From: Bordetella parapertussis
GTDB lineage: Bacteria; Pseudomonadota; Gammaproteobacteria; Burkholderiales; Burkholderiaceae_B
Assembly (NCBI GenBank): GCA_945903445.1
Contig: CAMDNZ010000027.1
Span: 1-42,378, forward strand
Direction of reading: 5' to 3'
DNA length: 42,378 nucleotides
The first letter of the stretch is position 1; each line of letters opens with the position of its first letter. A model generated the notes under the pieces. It was not told where the DNA came from, made no database searches, and was given only the letters and a program-made list of their open reading frames with translations. Of the stretch, positions 33,239 through 41,323 are shown piece after piece. The position numbers were made by a program, and so were the translations under genes.

Positions 33239-33973
33239 TCAGGACGCGGTCGTTTGCGCCTGTCTCAACAGGTGATAGAAGTTTCGCAGCATACCTGCCG
33301 TGGCACCCCAGACGAAAAAACGTTCCCAAGTCATGCTGAAGAAATGACGCGATCGCCCTTCCGGCAAAGCCAGACGGTGATGCATGTGATTGGCGGGATC
33401 CATCAAAAATGCCAGCGGCACTTCGAAAATTTCAGCCACTTCGAACGCATCGGGCACGAAGCTGAAACCTGGCCGAACCAAGCCCACCACGGGCGTGATC
33501 GAAAACCCCGTCGCCGTCACATAAGGTGCCATGGTGCCCAACACTTCCACGTGATCGGGCGGCAAGCCCGTTTCTTCCTGAGCCTCGCGCAAGGCGGCAG
33601 CCTCGGGCGACGCATCGGTCGTCTCGATTCGACCACCGGGAAAGCTGATCTGACCGGCATGGTCGTGCAGATGGGAGGCCCGCTCGGTCAGCACGACCCG
33701 AATCCCTTCTGGCCGCATCACCAACGCCAGCAGAACGGCTGCCAAAACCGGCACTTCGCGCCCCGGGTAAGGTGCATCGCGCTGAACGCCTGGTAGAGGT
33801 ACCGACCATGCACGGGCAGGCGACAAGGCCGCACGCAAAGCATCCGGGGTCAAGGCCGATTCGGGCAGAGCGTCCAGGTCGATATTGGCCACCACGGCAG
33901 GTTGTTCACGCGGGTCGAAACCCGTCTTTACGGGTGGACGGCGCGGCCGTCGTGCAGGCATAGGATCAGACAT
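33239..33973 (-). CDS. Nudix hydrolase, CoA pyrophosphatase type (NudL-like)
   Basis: 244 residues. The Nudix box reads GGRIETTDASPEAAALREAQ followed by EETGL (about 113-137), and the CoA-type pattern is suggested by the LTERASHLHDHAGQISFPGG stretch (about 94-113) just before it. Family members split CoA into phosphopantetheine and 3',5'-ADP. The first 35 residues (MSDPMPARRPRRPPV...) are basic and Pro-rich and may be disordered. It lies downstream of rplS past a terminator and is convergent with rsgA. Confidence 0.88.
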   Translation of the reverse strand: MSDPMPARRPRRPPVKTGFDPREQPAVVANIDLDALPESALTPDALRAALSPARAWSVPLPGVQRDAPYPGREVPVLAAVLLALVMRPEGIRVVLTERASHLHDHAGQISFPGGRIETTDASPEAAALREAQEETGLPPDHVEVLGTMAPYVTATGFSITPVVGLVRPGFSFVPDAFEVAEIFEVPLAFLMDPANHMHHRLALPEGRSRHFFSMTWERFFVWGATAGMLRNFYHLLRQAQTTAS

Positions 33974-33990
33974 GAAACGTCGCGGACATG

Positions 33991-34017
33991 AAAAAAGGCA
34001 CCATACGGTGCCTTTTT
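33991..34017 (-). terminator. Intrinsic terminator of rplS
   Basis: AAAAAGGCACC (33992-34002) pairs with GGTGCCTTTTT (34007-34017) over ATAC. On the minus strand the T-run ends the rplS transcript 18 bp before the Nudix start codon; it is symmetric enough to work both ways. Confidence 0.9.
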
Positions 34018-34075
34018 AACCCGGATCGACAATTTGCTTTGCAGCAAACCGTGACACCGGTGAACACAGCAGCGA

Positions 34076-34474
34076 TTAAGCCGCAGCGTTGTTGTTGACC
34101 TTGCGGCTGACCAACTTTTCCTTGATACGTGCCGACTTGCCCGAGCGCGAACGCAGGTAGTACAGCTTGGCACGACGCACATCGCCACGACGCTTGACTT
34201 CGATCGAAGCGATCTGGGGCGAGTACAGTTGGAACGTACGCTCGACGGCTTCGCCGGACGAGATCTTACGTACGATGAAGGCCGAATTCAGACCACGGTT
34301 GCGCTTGGCAATGACCACGCCTTCGTAGGCCTGGACACGCTTGCGGGTGCCTTCAACCACGTTGACGTTGACCACGACGGTGTCGCCAGGTGCGAAGGAC
34401 GGCATCGCCTCGATGTTCTTGGCGGCCAACAGGCGGGTGATTTCTTCGTTTTCGAGCTGTTCGATCAGGTTCAT
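34076..34474 (-). CDS. rplS: 50S ribosomal protein L19
   Basis: 132 residues from ATG 34474 with AGGA upstream. A 28-codon in-frame extension was rejected since L19 begins MNLIEQLENEEI. The fold-defining PGDTVVVNVNVVEG, RVQAYEGVVIAKRNRG and VERTFQLYSPQIASIEV segments are all present. L19 sits at the interface of the 30S and 50S subunits. Its usual operon partners rpsP, rimM and trmD are not upstream; instead a small membrane protein and a radical SAM gene are found, so rplS must have its own promoter in 34475-34657 or share that of the upstream gene. Confidence 0.97.
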   Translation of the reverse strand: MNLIEQLENEEITRLLAAKNIEAMPSFAPGDTVVVNVNVVEGTRKRVQAYEGVVIAKRNRGLNSAFIVRKISSGEAVERTFQLYSPQIASIEVKRRGDVRRAKLYYLRSRSGKSARIKEKLVSRKVNNNAAA

Positions 34475-34657
34475 GGTAATCCTAAATGCATCGTCTATTT
34501 CGTGTCTGCCGCATCGGTAGGCGTTGTCGCCAAGACCGCTAGGTCTTGTTGTTAACACCCAATCCGCTTACGGTTGCCGGTTCTTTAAATGTACGAAAAA
34601 GAGAGGATGGACATGTGGCAACCTGCCATTCTAGCCTGGAAATGCAAAGGACGCTAG

Positions 34658-35059
34658 TCAGAACCCAGCCGCATGGCCAAACCACAACACCCCGGGGATG
34701 ATCGCCCCCCACATGGCCACCAACAGCACGTCCCCCAACTTCTGACGCCAGGTCAAGGTGGCAGTGAGCGTGGCACGTCCGCCCAGCGACGGAACCTCGT
34801 TGGCGACCGGCGCGCGGGCCGCTGGGAATTTGGCGCTTGCGTTCGGTACAGCCAAGATCGCAGTGGAACCGGGGGCCGGTCGGGAAATGATCTGGGCCTG
34901 GGGCGCCTGAGCCGGGGCGGGTCCAGCCGCAGGAGGATGCGTCGCAGGCGCGCTGGGGAGTGCGGGGGCAACAGGCATCGCCCGGCGGGGAGCGCCACTC
35001 GGACGAGCGGCGAAGGGCCACTTGAGGGCGGGCGTATCGAAAACGGCGGCTTGGCTCAT
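34658..35059 (-). CDS. Small proline/alanine-rich protein with C-terminal membrane helix
   Basis: 133 residues, family not recognised. Residues about 1-95 are rich in Pro and Ala (PVAPALPSAPATHPPAAGPA and similar) and probably disordered. Residues about 104-130 form one hydrophobic helix (KLGDVLLVAMWGAIIPGVLW), so it may be a tail-anchored inner-membrane protein. The gene starts 14 bp after the radical SAM gene stops, so both may share a transcript. Function unknown. Confidence 0.6.
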   Translation of the reverse strand: MSQAAVFDTPALKWPFAARPSGAPRRAMPVAPALPSAPATHPPAAGPAPAQAPQAQIISRPAPGSTAILAVPNASAKFPAARAPVANEVPSLGGRATLTATLTWRQKLGDVLLVAMWGAIIPGVLWFGHAAGF

Positions 35060-35073
35060 ACCTTACCTCTAAG

Positions 35074-36273
35074 TCAGTCGAACAGTCCAAATTGGACGGA
35101 GGAGGAAGCCCCGAGGGCTTCCCGATGCCGATCCGCAGCAGCGGACGACGCAGAAAACGCGGTGAAATTTCCCTTCGCACGAGCGGGAGCAGCCGGCGGA
35201 ATGAACAGATCGGAATTCAATTGCAGCCGCTGCCGGTTCAGCCCGGCCCGCCGAGCCGCCACCCCGAAGCGCTGTTTGAGCAAATCGGCCCACAATCCTG
35301 TACCTCGCATACGGGTGCCGAACTGTGGATCGTTGAGGCGGCCAGCCCGCATGTCTTCGATGCGATGCAGAACCCGTTCGGCTCGATCGGGATAGTGCGC
35401 GTGCAACCAGGCCTCGAAGATATCCTTGACCTCGTAAGGCAGCCGAATCACGGTGTAATTGCCGTAAGCGGCACCCGCCCGCGCCGCTTCGCTCACGATA
35501 TGCTCGAGATGCTCGTCGGTAATGAAAGGAATGACCGGCGCAACCAAAACACCCACCGGTATGCCGGCATCGGCGAGCGTGCGCAGGGTTTTCAAGCGAC
35601 GCCACGGGGCGCTGGCACGGGGCTCGAGCTTGGACGAAAGCGTATTGTCGAGGCTGGTGATACTGACGTAAACCGCCACCAGACCCTGGCGCGCAAGATC
35701 GGCCAGAATATCGATGTCGCGCTCGATCAAGGCGTTTTTGGTGATCAAGGTGACGGGATGCCGGGTATCGCGAAACACCGTGAGCAAGCCCCGCGTCAAA
35801 CGCCAGTCCCGCTCCAACGGCTGATAGATATCGGTGGCCGACCCCAGATTGATGGGGGACGCCCGATAACCCGGCTTGGCCAAATCGGCGGTCAGCGCCT
35901 GGACAGCATTGGATTTTGCCACCAGCCGGGTTTCGAAATCCAGCCCCGGCGAATAGCCCAGATAGGCGTGCGTCGGACGGGCATAACAATAGACGCAACC
36001 ATGCTCACAACCCCGGTAGGGATTGATGGCGACGTCGAAAGGAATGTCGGGCGAGGTGTTGCGCGACATCAATGTACGCGCGCGTTCGACTTCTATCGTT
36101 GTGACGAAACGAACGGGCGCTTCGGCGATGGCCTCGTCGACTTGCTCTCGACTATCGGTTTGGAAGCGATGCGCGACATTGGCAACCGCCCCCCTGCCGC
36201 GCAGCGCAGCAGGGCGCAGTGCAGCAGGGGGATGGGCCGGGGACCCACCGGCGGGCGAGGAGCGATCGAACAT
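35074..36273 (-). CDS. PA0069-family radical SAM protein
   Basis: 399 residues from ATG 36273; ATGs at 36285 and 36279 are alternatives, and the start is uncertain because the promoter and LexA-type box end at 36286-36287. The [4Fe-4S] motif reads CEHGCVYCYARPTHAYLG (CxxxCxxC). LRGRGAVANVAHRF near the start and ERDIDILADLA in the barrel are typical of the uncharacterised PA0069 group, which is related to spore photoproduct lyase-like radical SAM proteins. Substrate unknown. A LexA-type box suggests a role in the DNA-damage response, which fits that relationship but does not prove it. The small membrane protein gene follows 14 bp downstream. Confidence 0.88.
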   Translation of the reverse strand: MFDRSSPAGGSPAHPPAALRPAALRGRGAVANVAHRFQTDSREQVDEAIAEAPVRFVTTIEVERARTLMSRNTSPDIPFDVAINPYRGCEHGCVYCYARPTHAYLGYSPGLDFETRLVAKSNAVQALTADLAKPGYRASPINLGSATDIYQPLERDWRLTRGLLTVFRDTRHPVTLITKNALIERDIDILADLARQGLVAVYVSITSLDNTLSSKLEPRASAPWRRLKTLRTLADAGIPVGVLVAPVIPFITDEHLEHIVSEAARAGAAYGNYTVIRLPYEVKDIFEAWLHAHYPDRAERVLHRIEDMRAGRLNDPQFGTRMRGTGLWADLLKQRFGVAARRAGLNRQRLQLNSDLFIPPAAPARAKGNFTAFSASSAAADRHREALGASSSVQFGLFD

Positions 36274-36285
36274 TGCCATGAACAT

Positions 36286-36314
36286 ACTGTACAAATATAC
36301 AGTTGTTTTGACAA
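36286..36314 (-). promoter_or_regulatory. Promoter overlapping a LexA-type SOS box
   Basis: CTGTACAAATATACAG (36287-36302) matches the CTGT-N8-ACAG pattern of proteobacterial LexA operators exactly. On the minus strand it overlaps a promoter: TTGTCA (36314-36309), a 17-bp spacer and TACAGT (36291-36286). A repressor on this box would cover the -10 region of the radical SAM gene. Two further ATACAG half-sites lie at 36333-36338 and 36345-36350. Confidence 0.7.
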
Positions 36315-36342
36315 GCCCTCGTCGCCAATTACATACAGCGCT

Positions 36343-37665
36343 TTATACAGTAGTTTCCAGACCGCGCAGCATTCCGGCTGCCGCCGTCTGATGGGTGGCT
36401 GCATCGATCAGAATGAAAGCGCCAGTTGCAGGTATATCGTCATACAGGTCATAGGCCAATGCATCGCGGGTTTGCAAACCGACGGTGCCGATGTCGTTCA
36501 TGGCAAGTGTGCCAGTCACTTCATCGGCGCGCTGGGCCTGTAGCGCCAACACCTCACGCCGCGCGATCAGGCCGGTGATCTTGGCCTGAGTCAGCCGAGT
36601 GCCCTGCTTCAGCAGATATTTGCGCAAGGGGTTCATGGGCATCGCGTCCAACCAGCACAGTTCGGCCATTAGCGCGCGACCGGTCTGTGCAGGCCGTTCG
36701 GCCGAAGCGATGATGTCGCCGCGCGACACATCCACATCCCTATCCAACTCCAAGGTCACCGCATCGCCTGCGACCGCCACCTCGATGGCGCGATCGAACA
36801 CCCGAATCGAACGAATATGGGCGTCTACGCCTGCGGGTTGCACCAGCACCCGATCCCCCACCGTCAGCCGCCCCGACACCAGGCGTCCGGCGTAACCGCG
36901 AAAATCATCTGCTCGATCGCCATCGTGACGCGCCACCCATTGCACGGGAAAACGCGCCGCTCGAGCCTGCGTTTCATCGCCGACGTCCAAACCTTCCAAT
37001 ATCGATAACAGGGGCGGGCCGTCATACCAGGGCGTATGCTCGGAGCGGGTCACGACGTTCTCGCCACTCAAGGCCGACAAGGGCAGGATCTCGAATCGAG
37101 CGATACCCAGGCTGTTGGCCAGTTCGGCATAGGCTCGGCGAATGCGATCGAACACCTGTTCGTCCCAACCCACCAGATCCATTTTATTGACCGCCACCAC
37201 GATATGACGCAAACCCAGCAATTTGGCGATGGTGCTGTGGCGGCGAGTCTGAGGCAACAATGCCTCGCCTTCGACACGGGTGGCGTCGATCAGGATGACT
37301 GCGACTTGTGCGGTCGATGCCCCAGTGACCATATTGCGCGTGTATTGCTCGTGGCCTGGTGCATCGGCGACGATGAACTTGCGCCGCGGCGTCGAAAAAT
37401 ACCGGTAAGCCACATCGATCGTAATGCCCTGCTCACGCTCGGCCTCCAGACCATCGGTCAGCAAGGCAAAGTCGATTCCGCCCTCGGCCACCCGCTTGTA
37501 TTTGGCGCGGGCGATGGCATCCAATTGATCGGCGAACACCCCTTTGCTGTCGTACAGCAAACGGCCGATCAAGGTCGATTTACCGTCGTCGACCGAACCG
37601 GCCGTAATGAAACGCAGCACGTCCGAATCACGGCCGGACAGGAAAGAATCGGTCAATGCATTCAT
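36343..37665 (-). CDS. cysN: Sulfate adenylyltransferase subunit 1 (GTPase)
   Basis: 440 residues. CysN is the GTP-hydrolysing, EF-Tu-like subunit that drives APS formation from ATP and sulfate by CysD. Motifs: G1 GSVDDGKSTLIGRLLYD (about 23-39), EREQGITIDVAYRYF (about 75-89), G3 DAPGHEQYTRNM (about 99-110) and G4 NKMDLVGW (about 159-166). Beta-barrel domains follow to the end. No APS kinase (CysC) domain is fused. It starts 2 bp after the cysD stop, and the three-base TAA stop overlaps an ATACAG half-site. The radical SAM promoter lies just downstream on the same strand. Confidence 0.96.
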   Translation of the reverse strand: MNALTDSFLSGRDSDVLRFITAGSVDDGKSTLIGRLLYDSKGVFADQLDAIARAKYKRVAEGGIDFALLTDGLEAEREQGITIDVAYRYFSTPRRKFIVADAPGHEQYTRNMVTGASTAQVAVILIDATRVEGEALLPQTRRHSTIAKLLGLRHIVVAVNKMDLVGWDEQVFDRIRRAYAELANSLGIARFEILPLSALSGENVVTRSEHTPWYDGPPLLSILEGLDVGDETQARAARFPVQWVARHDGDRADDFRGYAGRLVSGRLTVGDRVLVQPAGVDAHIRSIRVFDRAIEVAVAGDAVTLELDRDVDVSRGDIIASAERPAQTGRALMAELCWLDAMPMNPLRKYLLKQGTRLTQAKITGLIARREVLALQAQRADEVTGTLAMNDIGTVGLQTRDALAYDLYDDIPATGAFILIDAATHQTAAAGMLRGLETTV

Positions 37666-37667
37666 GA

Positions 37668-38579
37668 TCAGAAGTATCCCTCGCGCTTACGGCGCTCCAT
37701 CGAGGCTTCAGAAGCCTGATCGTCCAAGCGGGTCGCGCCCCGCTCGGTAATGGTCGAGACCGCTGTCTCGGCGATGATGGCGTAAGCGTCTGCCGCGCTT
37801 GACGCCACCGGACACGTGCACGAGATATCGCCCACTGTCCGAAATCGAACGTCGAGCGTCTCGACTTGCTCGCCTGCGTCTGGCGGCGTCAAACGCGTTA
37901 CCGGCACCAACAAGCCTTTGCGGCGCACGACCTCGCGTCGATGTGTGAAGTAGATGGAAGGCAAGGCGATCTGTTCGCGTTGGATGTACTGCCACACATC
38001 CATCTCGGTCCAGTTCGATATTGGAAACACCCGCATGTTCTGGCCCGGATGAACCCGCGTGTTGAAGATGTTCCACAGTTCCGGACGCTGGGCCTTGGGG
38101 TCCCATTGACCGAACTCATCGCGAAACGAAAAGATGCGCTCCTTCGCTCGTGCCTTCTCTTCGTCTCGTCGCGCACCGCCGATACAGGCATCGAAGCCGA
38201 ACGCTTCGATGGCCTCCAGTAAGGTCACCGCCTGCGCGGCATTGCGCGAGTCGGTTTCACGTCGCAATACGACGCTACCGCGCGCGATGGAATCTTCGAC
38301 GCTGCGAACGATGAGACGTTCGCCCAGCTCGGCCACGCGGGCATCTCGAAATGCGATGACTTCATCGAAGTTGTGGCCGGTGTCGATGTGCATCAACGGA
38401 AAAGGAAAACGCGCAGGACGGAAGGCTTTTTCAGCCAGGCGCAACAACACGCAGGAATCCTTGCCGCCTGAGAACAGCAATACCGGACGCTCGCATTCGG
38501 CAGCGACTTCGCGCAGGATGGTGATGGCTTCGGACTCGAGCCAGTCGAGATGGCTACGGGTCGTCGTGACGGTGGACAT
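37668..38579 (-). CDS. cysD: Sulfate adenylyltransferase subunit 2
   Basis: 303 residues from ATG 38579 with AGGAGA upstream. A TTG at 38588 in frame stands too close to that site. The PP-loop ATP pyrophosphatase motif reads LLFSGGKDSCVLLRLAEKAF (about 35-54). HIDTGHNFDEVIAFRD and RRDEEKARAKERIFSFRD are conserved CysD blocks, and the C-terminus carries the MERRKREGYF signature. With CysN it makes APS. It lies 36 bp after cysH. Confidence 0.97.
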   Translation of the reverse strand: MSTVTTTRSHLDWLESEAITILREVAAECERPVLLFSGGKDSCVLLRLAEKAFRPARFPFPLMHIDTGHNFDEVIAFRDARVAELGERLIVRSVEDSIARGSVVLRRETDSRNAAQAVTLLEAIEAFGFDACIGGARRDEEKARAKERIFSFRDEFGQWDPKAQRPELWNIFNTRVHPGQNMRVFPISNWTEMDVWQYIQREQIALPSIYFTHRREVVRRKGLLVPVTRLTPPDAGEQVETLDVRFRTVGDISCTCPVASSAADAYAIIAETAVSTITERGATRLDDQASEASMERRKREGYF

Positions 38580-38615
38580 GATGAGCAAGGTCTCCTAAAT
38601 AACGAGTCGTACGTG

Positions 38616-39350
38616 TCAACGCCCGACTTGGCGCATGGCAATCACCGGGCGATTGCCGGCGTGCAGGCCGCATTCCTTACCGCTGGCGTTCTCCCACCAC
38701 CAGCGGCCCGCACGCAAATCTTCGCCTTCGCGCACTGCGCGCGTACAGGGTTCGCAGCCGATCGAGGGATAGCCTTTGTCGTGCAGCGGGTTGTAGGGAA
38801 TGCCCAAGCCGTCGATGACGATCCAGACATCGTCCTGCGTCCATTCGGCCAAGGGGTTGAATTTGTAGAGACCGAATACGGGGTCCTGTTCTTCTTCGGG
38901 TAAATCGCCGCGCGAGACGGCCTGTTCACGGCGCTGGCCGGTCAACCAGGCCCCCCGCCCCGCCAACGCCCGACGCAGCGGCTCGACCTTGCGAATACCG
39001 CAACAGGCCCGACGCAACTCGACACTTTCATAGAACGCGTAGGCTCCATGCTCGTTCACATGCGCCGCCACCGCCTCCGGGTCGGGGCGAAAAACCTCGA
39101 TCGGGCGGCGGTAACACTGCCCGATCGTATCGATCATGGCGACCGTCTCGTCATGTAGGCGACCGGTGTCCAAGGTAAACACCGAGATGGGTAGATCGGC
39201 GGTGAAGATGGCGTGGGTGATCACCATATCTTCGGCAGCCAAAGAGGTGGCGAACGCCGCGTCGGCATACTGGCGAGCGATCACGGTGAGCCGCGACACC
39301 AGATCGTGCCAACGCGCCTGCGTGACGGCGGGCATCGAGATCGCGCTCAT
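38616..39350 (-). CDS. cysH: Adenylyl-sulfate (APS) reductase, [4Fe-4S] type
   Basis: 244 residues from ATG 39350. A 104-codon in-frame extension inside cysA was rejected. Two Cys pairs, Cys116-Cys117 (RRACCGIRK) and Cys199/Cys202 (GCEPCTRAV), are the [4Fe-4S] ligands that mark reductases acting directly on APS; the cluster-free PAPS reductase lacks them. The catalytic Cys227 is in KECGLH near the end. It reduces APS to sulfite with thioredoxin. Its ATG overlaps the cysA stop by 4 bp, linking uptake and reduction in one transcript. No sulfite reductase gene is in the window. Confidence 0.94.
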   Translation of the reverse strand: MSAISMPAVTQARWHDLVSRLTVIARQYADAAFATSLAAEDMVITHAIFTADLPISVFTLDTGRLHDETVAMIDTIGQCYRRPIEVFRPDPEAVAAHVNEHGAYAFYESVELRRACCGIRKVEPLRRALAGRGAWLTGQRREQAVSRGDLPEEEQDPVFGLYKFNPLAEWTQDDVWIVIDGLGIPYNPLHDKGYPSIGCEPCTRAVREGEDLRAGRWWWENASGKECGLHAGNRPVIAMRQVGR

Positions 39351-40414
39351 ACCCGGGCCGTAGCGAAAATGCGCGCCTGCCTGGGCGTGACCAGGAGCGC
39401 GTCGCCCGGCATCGGGTCCAAAGCACGGAATTGGTGTTCGGGCAATTCGACCTCGATCAGCGTATTGGTATCTTGCGCAGTGAGTTCCAGGAATGCACTC
39501 GGACCGGCCAAATACGCATGATTGAGTTTGACGGCGATACCCGATCCACCTTGCGAATATTTTTGAATGTCGAATTCGTGCGGGCGAACATAGGCCGTGG
39601 CCGCCTGCGGTGCATTCGACGAGAACTCGGGCGCGGGCAAGCTCACGCCCAGAGCGTGCCATCGACCATCGACGGCTTCGCCCGAAAACTGATTCACATC
39701 GCCTAAAAAACCATAAACGAAAGGCGTCGCGGGACGCTCCCAGACTTCACGCGGCGTCCCCACCTGCTCGATACGTCCGGCATTCATCAACACAACACGA
39801 TCGGCCACTTCCAGCGCTTCTTCCTGGTCATGCGTGACGAACACACTAGCCACGTTCAACTCGTCATGCAGACGACGCAACCAACGCCGCAACTCCTTGC
39901 GAACCTTGGCATCGAGCGCCCCGAAGGGTTCGTCCAACAACAAGACGCGCGGCTCGACGGCCAAGGCTCGCGCCAGTGCAATACGTTGACGCTGCCCGCC
40001 AGACAGCTGCGAGGGATAGCGATCGGCCAGCCAATCCAGCTGAACCAAGTTGAGCAGTTCGTGTACCTTGGCGGAAATCTGCGATTCGGACGGGCGCTGC
40101 GACCGATGTTTGACGCGCAAGCCAAAGGCGACGTTCTCGAACACGGTCATGTGCTTGAACAAGGCGTAGTGCTGAAACACGAATCCGACCTGACGTTTGC
40201 GCACATCGACATCGGTCGCGTCCTCGCCACTGAACCAGACGCTGCCGGTGTCGGGCGTTTCAAGACCTGCGATGATGCGCAGCAGGGATGTTTTTCCACA
40301 CCCCGAAGGGCCCAGCAAAGCGACCAACTCGCCTGTTTCGATATGAAGCGACACATCGTTGAGCGCACGAAAATTGCCGAACTGCTTGGAGAGATTCCTG
40401 ACTTCGATACTCAT
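39347..40414 (-). CDS. cysA: Sulfate/thiosulfate ABC transporter ATP-binding protein
   Basis: 355 residues. Walker A GPSGCGKTSLL (about 35-45), signature LSGGQRQRIALARAL (about 135-149) and Walker B RVLLLDEPFGALD (about 155-167), followed by the H-loop in FVTHDQEEALEVADRV. A C-terminal TOBE-like regulatory part covers about 240-355. The start SIEVRNLSKQFGNFRALNDV is typical of CysA. It energises the CysTW permease. Gap of 12 bp to cysW; overlaps cysH. Confidence 0.96.
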   Translation of the reverse strand: MSIEVRNLSKQFGNFRALNDVSLHIETGELVALLGPSGCGKTSLLRIIAGLETPDTGSVWFSGEDATDVDVRKRQVGFVFQHYALFKHMTVFENVAFGLRVKHRSQRPSESQISAKVHELLNLVQLDWLADRYPSQLSGGQRQRIALARALAVEPRVLLLDEPFGALDAKVRKELRRWLRRLHDELNVASVFVTHDQEEALEVADRVVLMNAGRIEQVGTPREVWERPATPFVYGFLGDVNQFSGEAVDGRWHALGVSLPAPEFSSNAPQAATAYVRPHEFDIQKYSQGGSGIAVKLNHAYLAGPSAFLELTAQDTNTLIEVELPEHQFRALDPMPGDALLVTPRQARIFATARV

Positions 40415-40426
40415 GATGAATTTTCC

Positions 40427-41323
40427 TTAAACCGCGGCTGCCGCGACGCGTGGCTGTGGTTGCGGCTGCACATCGAGCGACTGGCTCGTGTAGTGTGCAT
40501 GGCGCCACGCCACCACCCGCTTGGCCACCAGCGTCAGAAGCGCAAGCAAGGCCAGTAGAGAAGCGACGGCAAACGACGCCGAGAACATATATTCGTTGTA
40601 CAGAATTTCAGTATGCAGCGTCATGGTGTTGGTCAAGCCGCGCACGCCGCCCGACACCACCGCGACAGCCCCGAATTCGCCCATGGCGCGGGCATTGGCC
40701 AAAATGGCGCCATACAACAATCCCCATTTTATGTTTGGCAAGGTGACCCGCCAGAAAATCTGCCACCCGCTGGCGCCCAGGGTCAAGGCGGCGTGCTCCT
40801 CTTCGGCGCCTTGCGCCTGCATCAAGGGAATCAACTCACGGGCGATGAACGGAAAAGTCACAAACAGCGTGGCGATGATCACGCCCGGCACCGCATAGAC
40901 GATCTTGATATCGTTGCCCTGCAACCACGGGCCAAACCAACCTTGCGATCCGAACAGCAAGACGAACACCAGGCCGGCCACCACAGGCGAGACCGAAAAC
41001 GGCAAATCGATCAACGTGACAAAAAACTGTTTGCCTCGAAAACGAAATCGGGTGATGGCCCAAGCCGCAGCCAGGCCGAACACGATATTGACCGGCAAGG
41101 AAATGGCCGCCACCATCAAAGTCAATCGAATCGCCGACAACGCATCCGGCTCGACAATGGCCTCGAGATAGAGCGCCCATCCTTTGCGCAAGGCTTCGGC
41201 AAACACCAGCACCAGCGGCATCACCAGAAAAATGGCGAGAAACACGACCGCGATGCCGATCAGCAGCGCGCGAACCACAGGCGCTTCGGTCAGGTGGGCG
41301 GGACGCGGGATCGACGCACTCAT
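40427..41323 (-). CDS. cysW: Sulfate ABC transporter permease CysW
   Basis: 298 residues with six helices. The start TEAPVVRALLIGIAVVFLAI is a helix, and GWALYLEAIVEPDALSAIRL is the CysW-specific periplasmic stretch. The EAA loop reads EEEHAALTLGASGWQIFWRV (about 173-192), which docks on CysA. The segment ARAMGEFGAVAVVSGG (about 211-226) is diagnostic of sulfate permeases. Residues 285-298 are Gln/Pro/Ala-rich. Its start overlaps the cysT stop by 4 bp. Confidence 0.95.
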   Translation of the reverse strand: MSASIPRPAHLTEAPVVRALLIGIAVVFLAIFLVMPLVLVFAEALRKGWALYLEAIVEPDALSAIRLTLMVAAISLPVNIVFGLAAAWAITRFRFRGKQFFVTLIDLPFSVSPVVAGLVFVLLFGSQGWFGPWLQGNDIKIVYAVPGVIIATLFVTFPFIARELIPLMQAQGAEEEHAALTLGASGWQIFWRVTLPNIKWGLLYGAILANARAMGEFGAVAVVSGGVRGLTNTMTLHTEILYNEYMFSASFAVASLLALLALLTLVAKRVVAWRHAHYTSQSLDVQPQPQPRVAAAAV

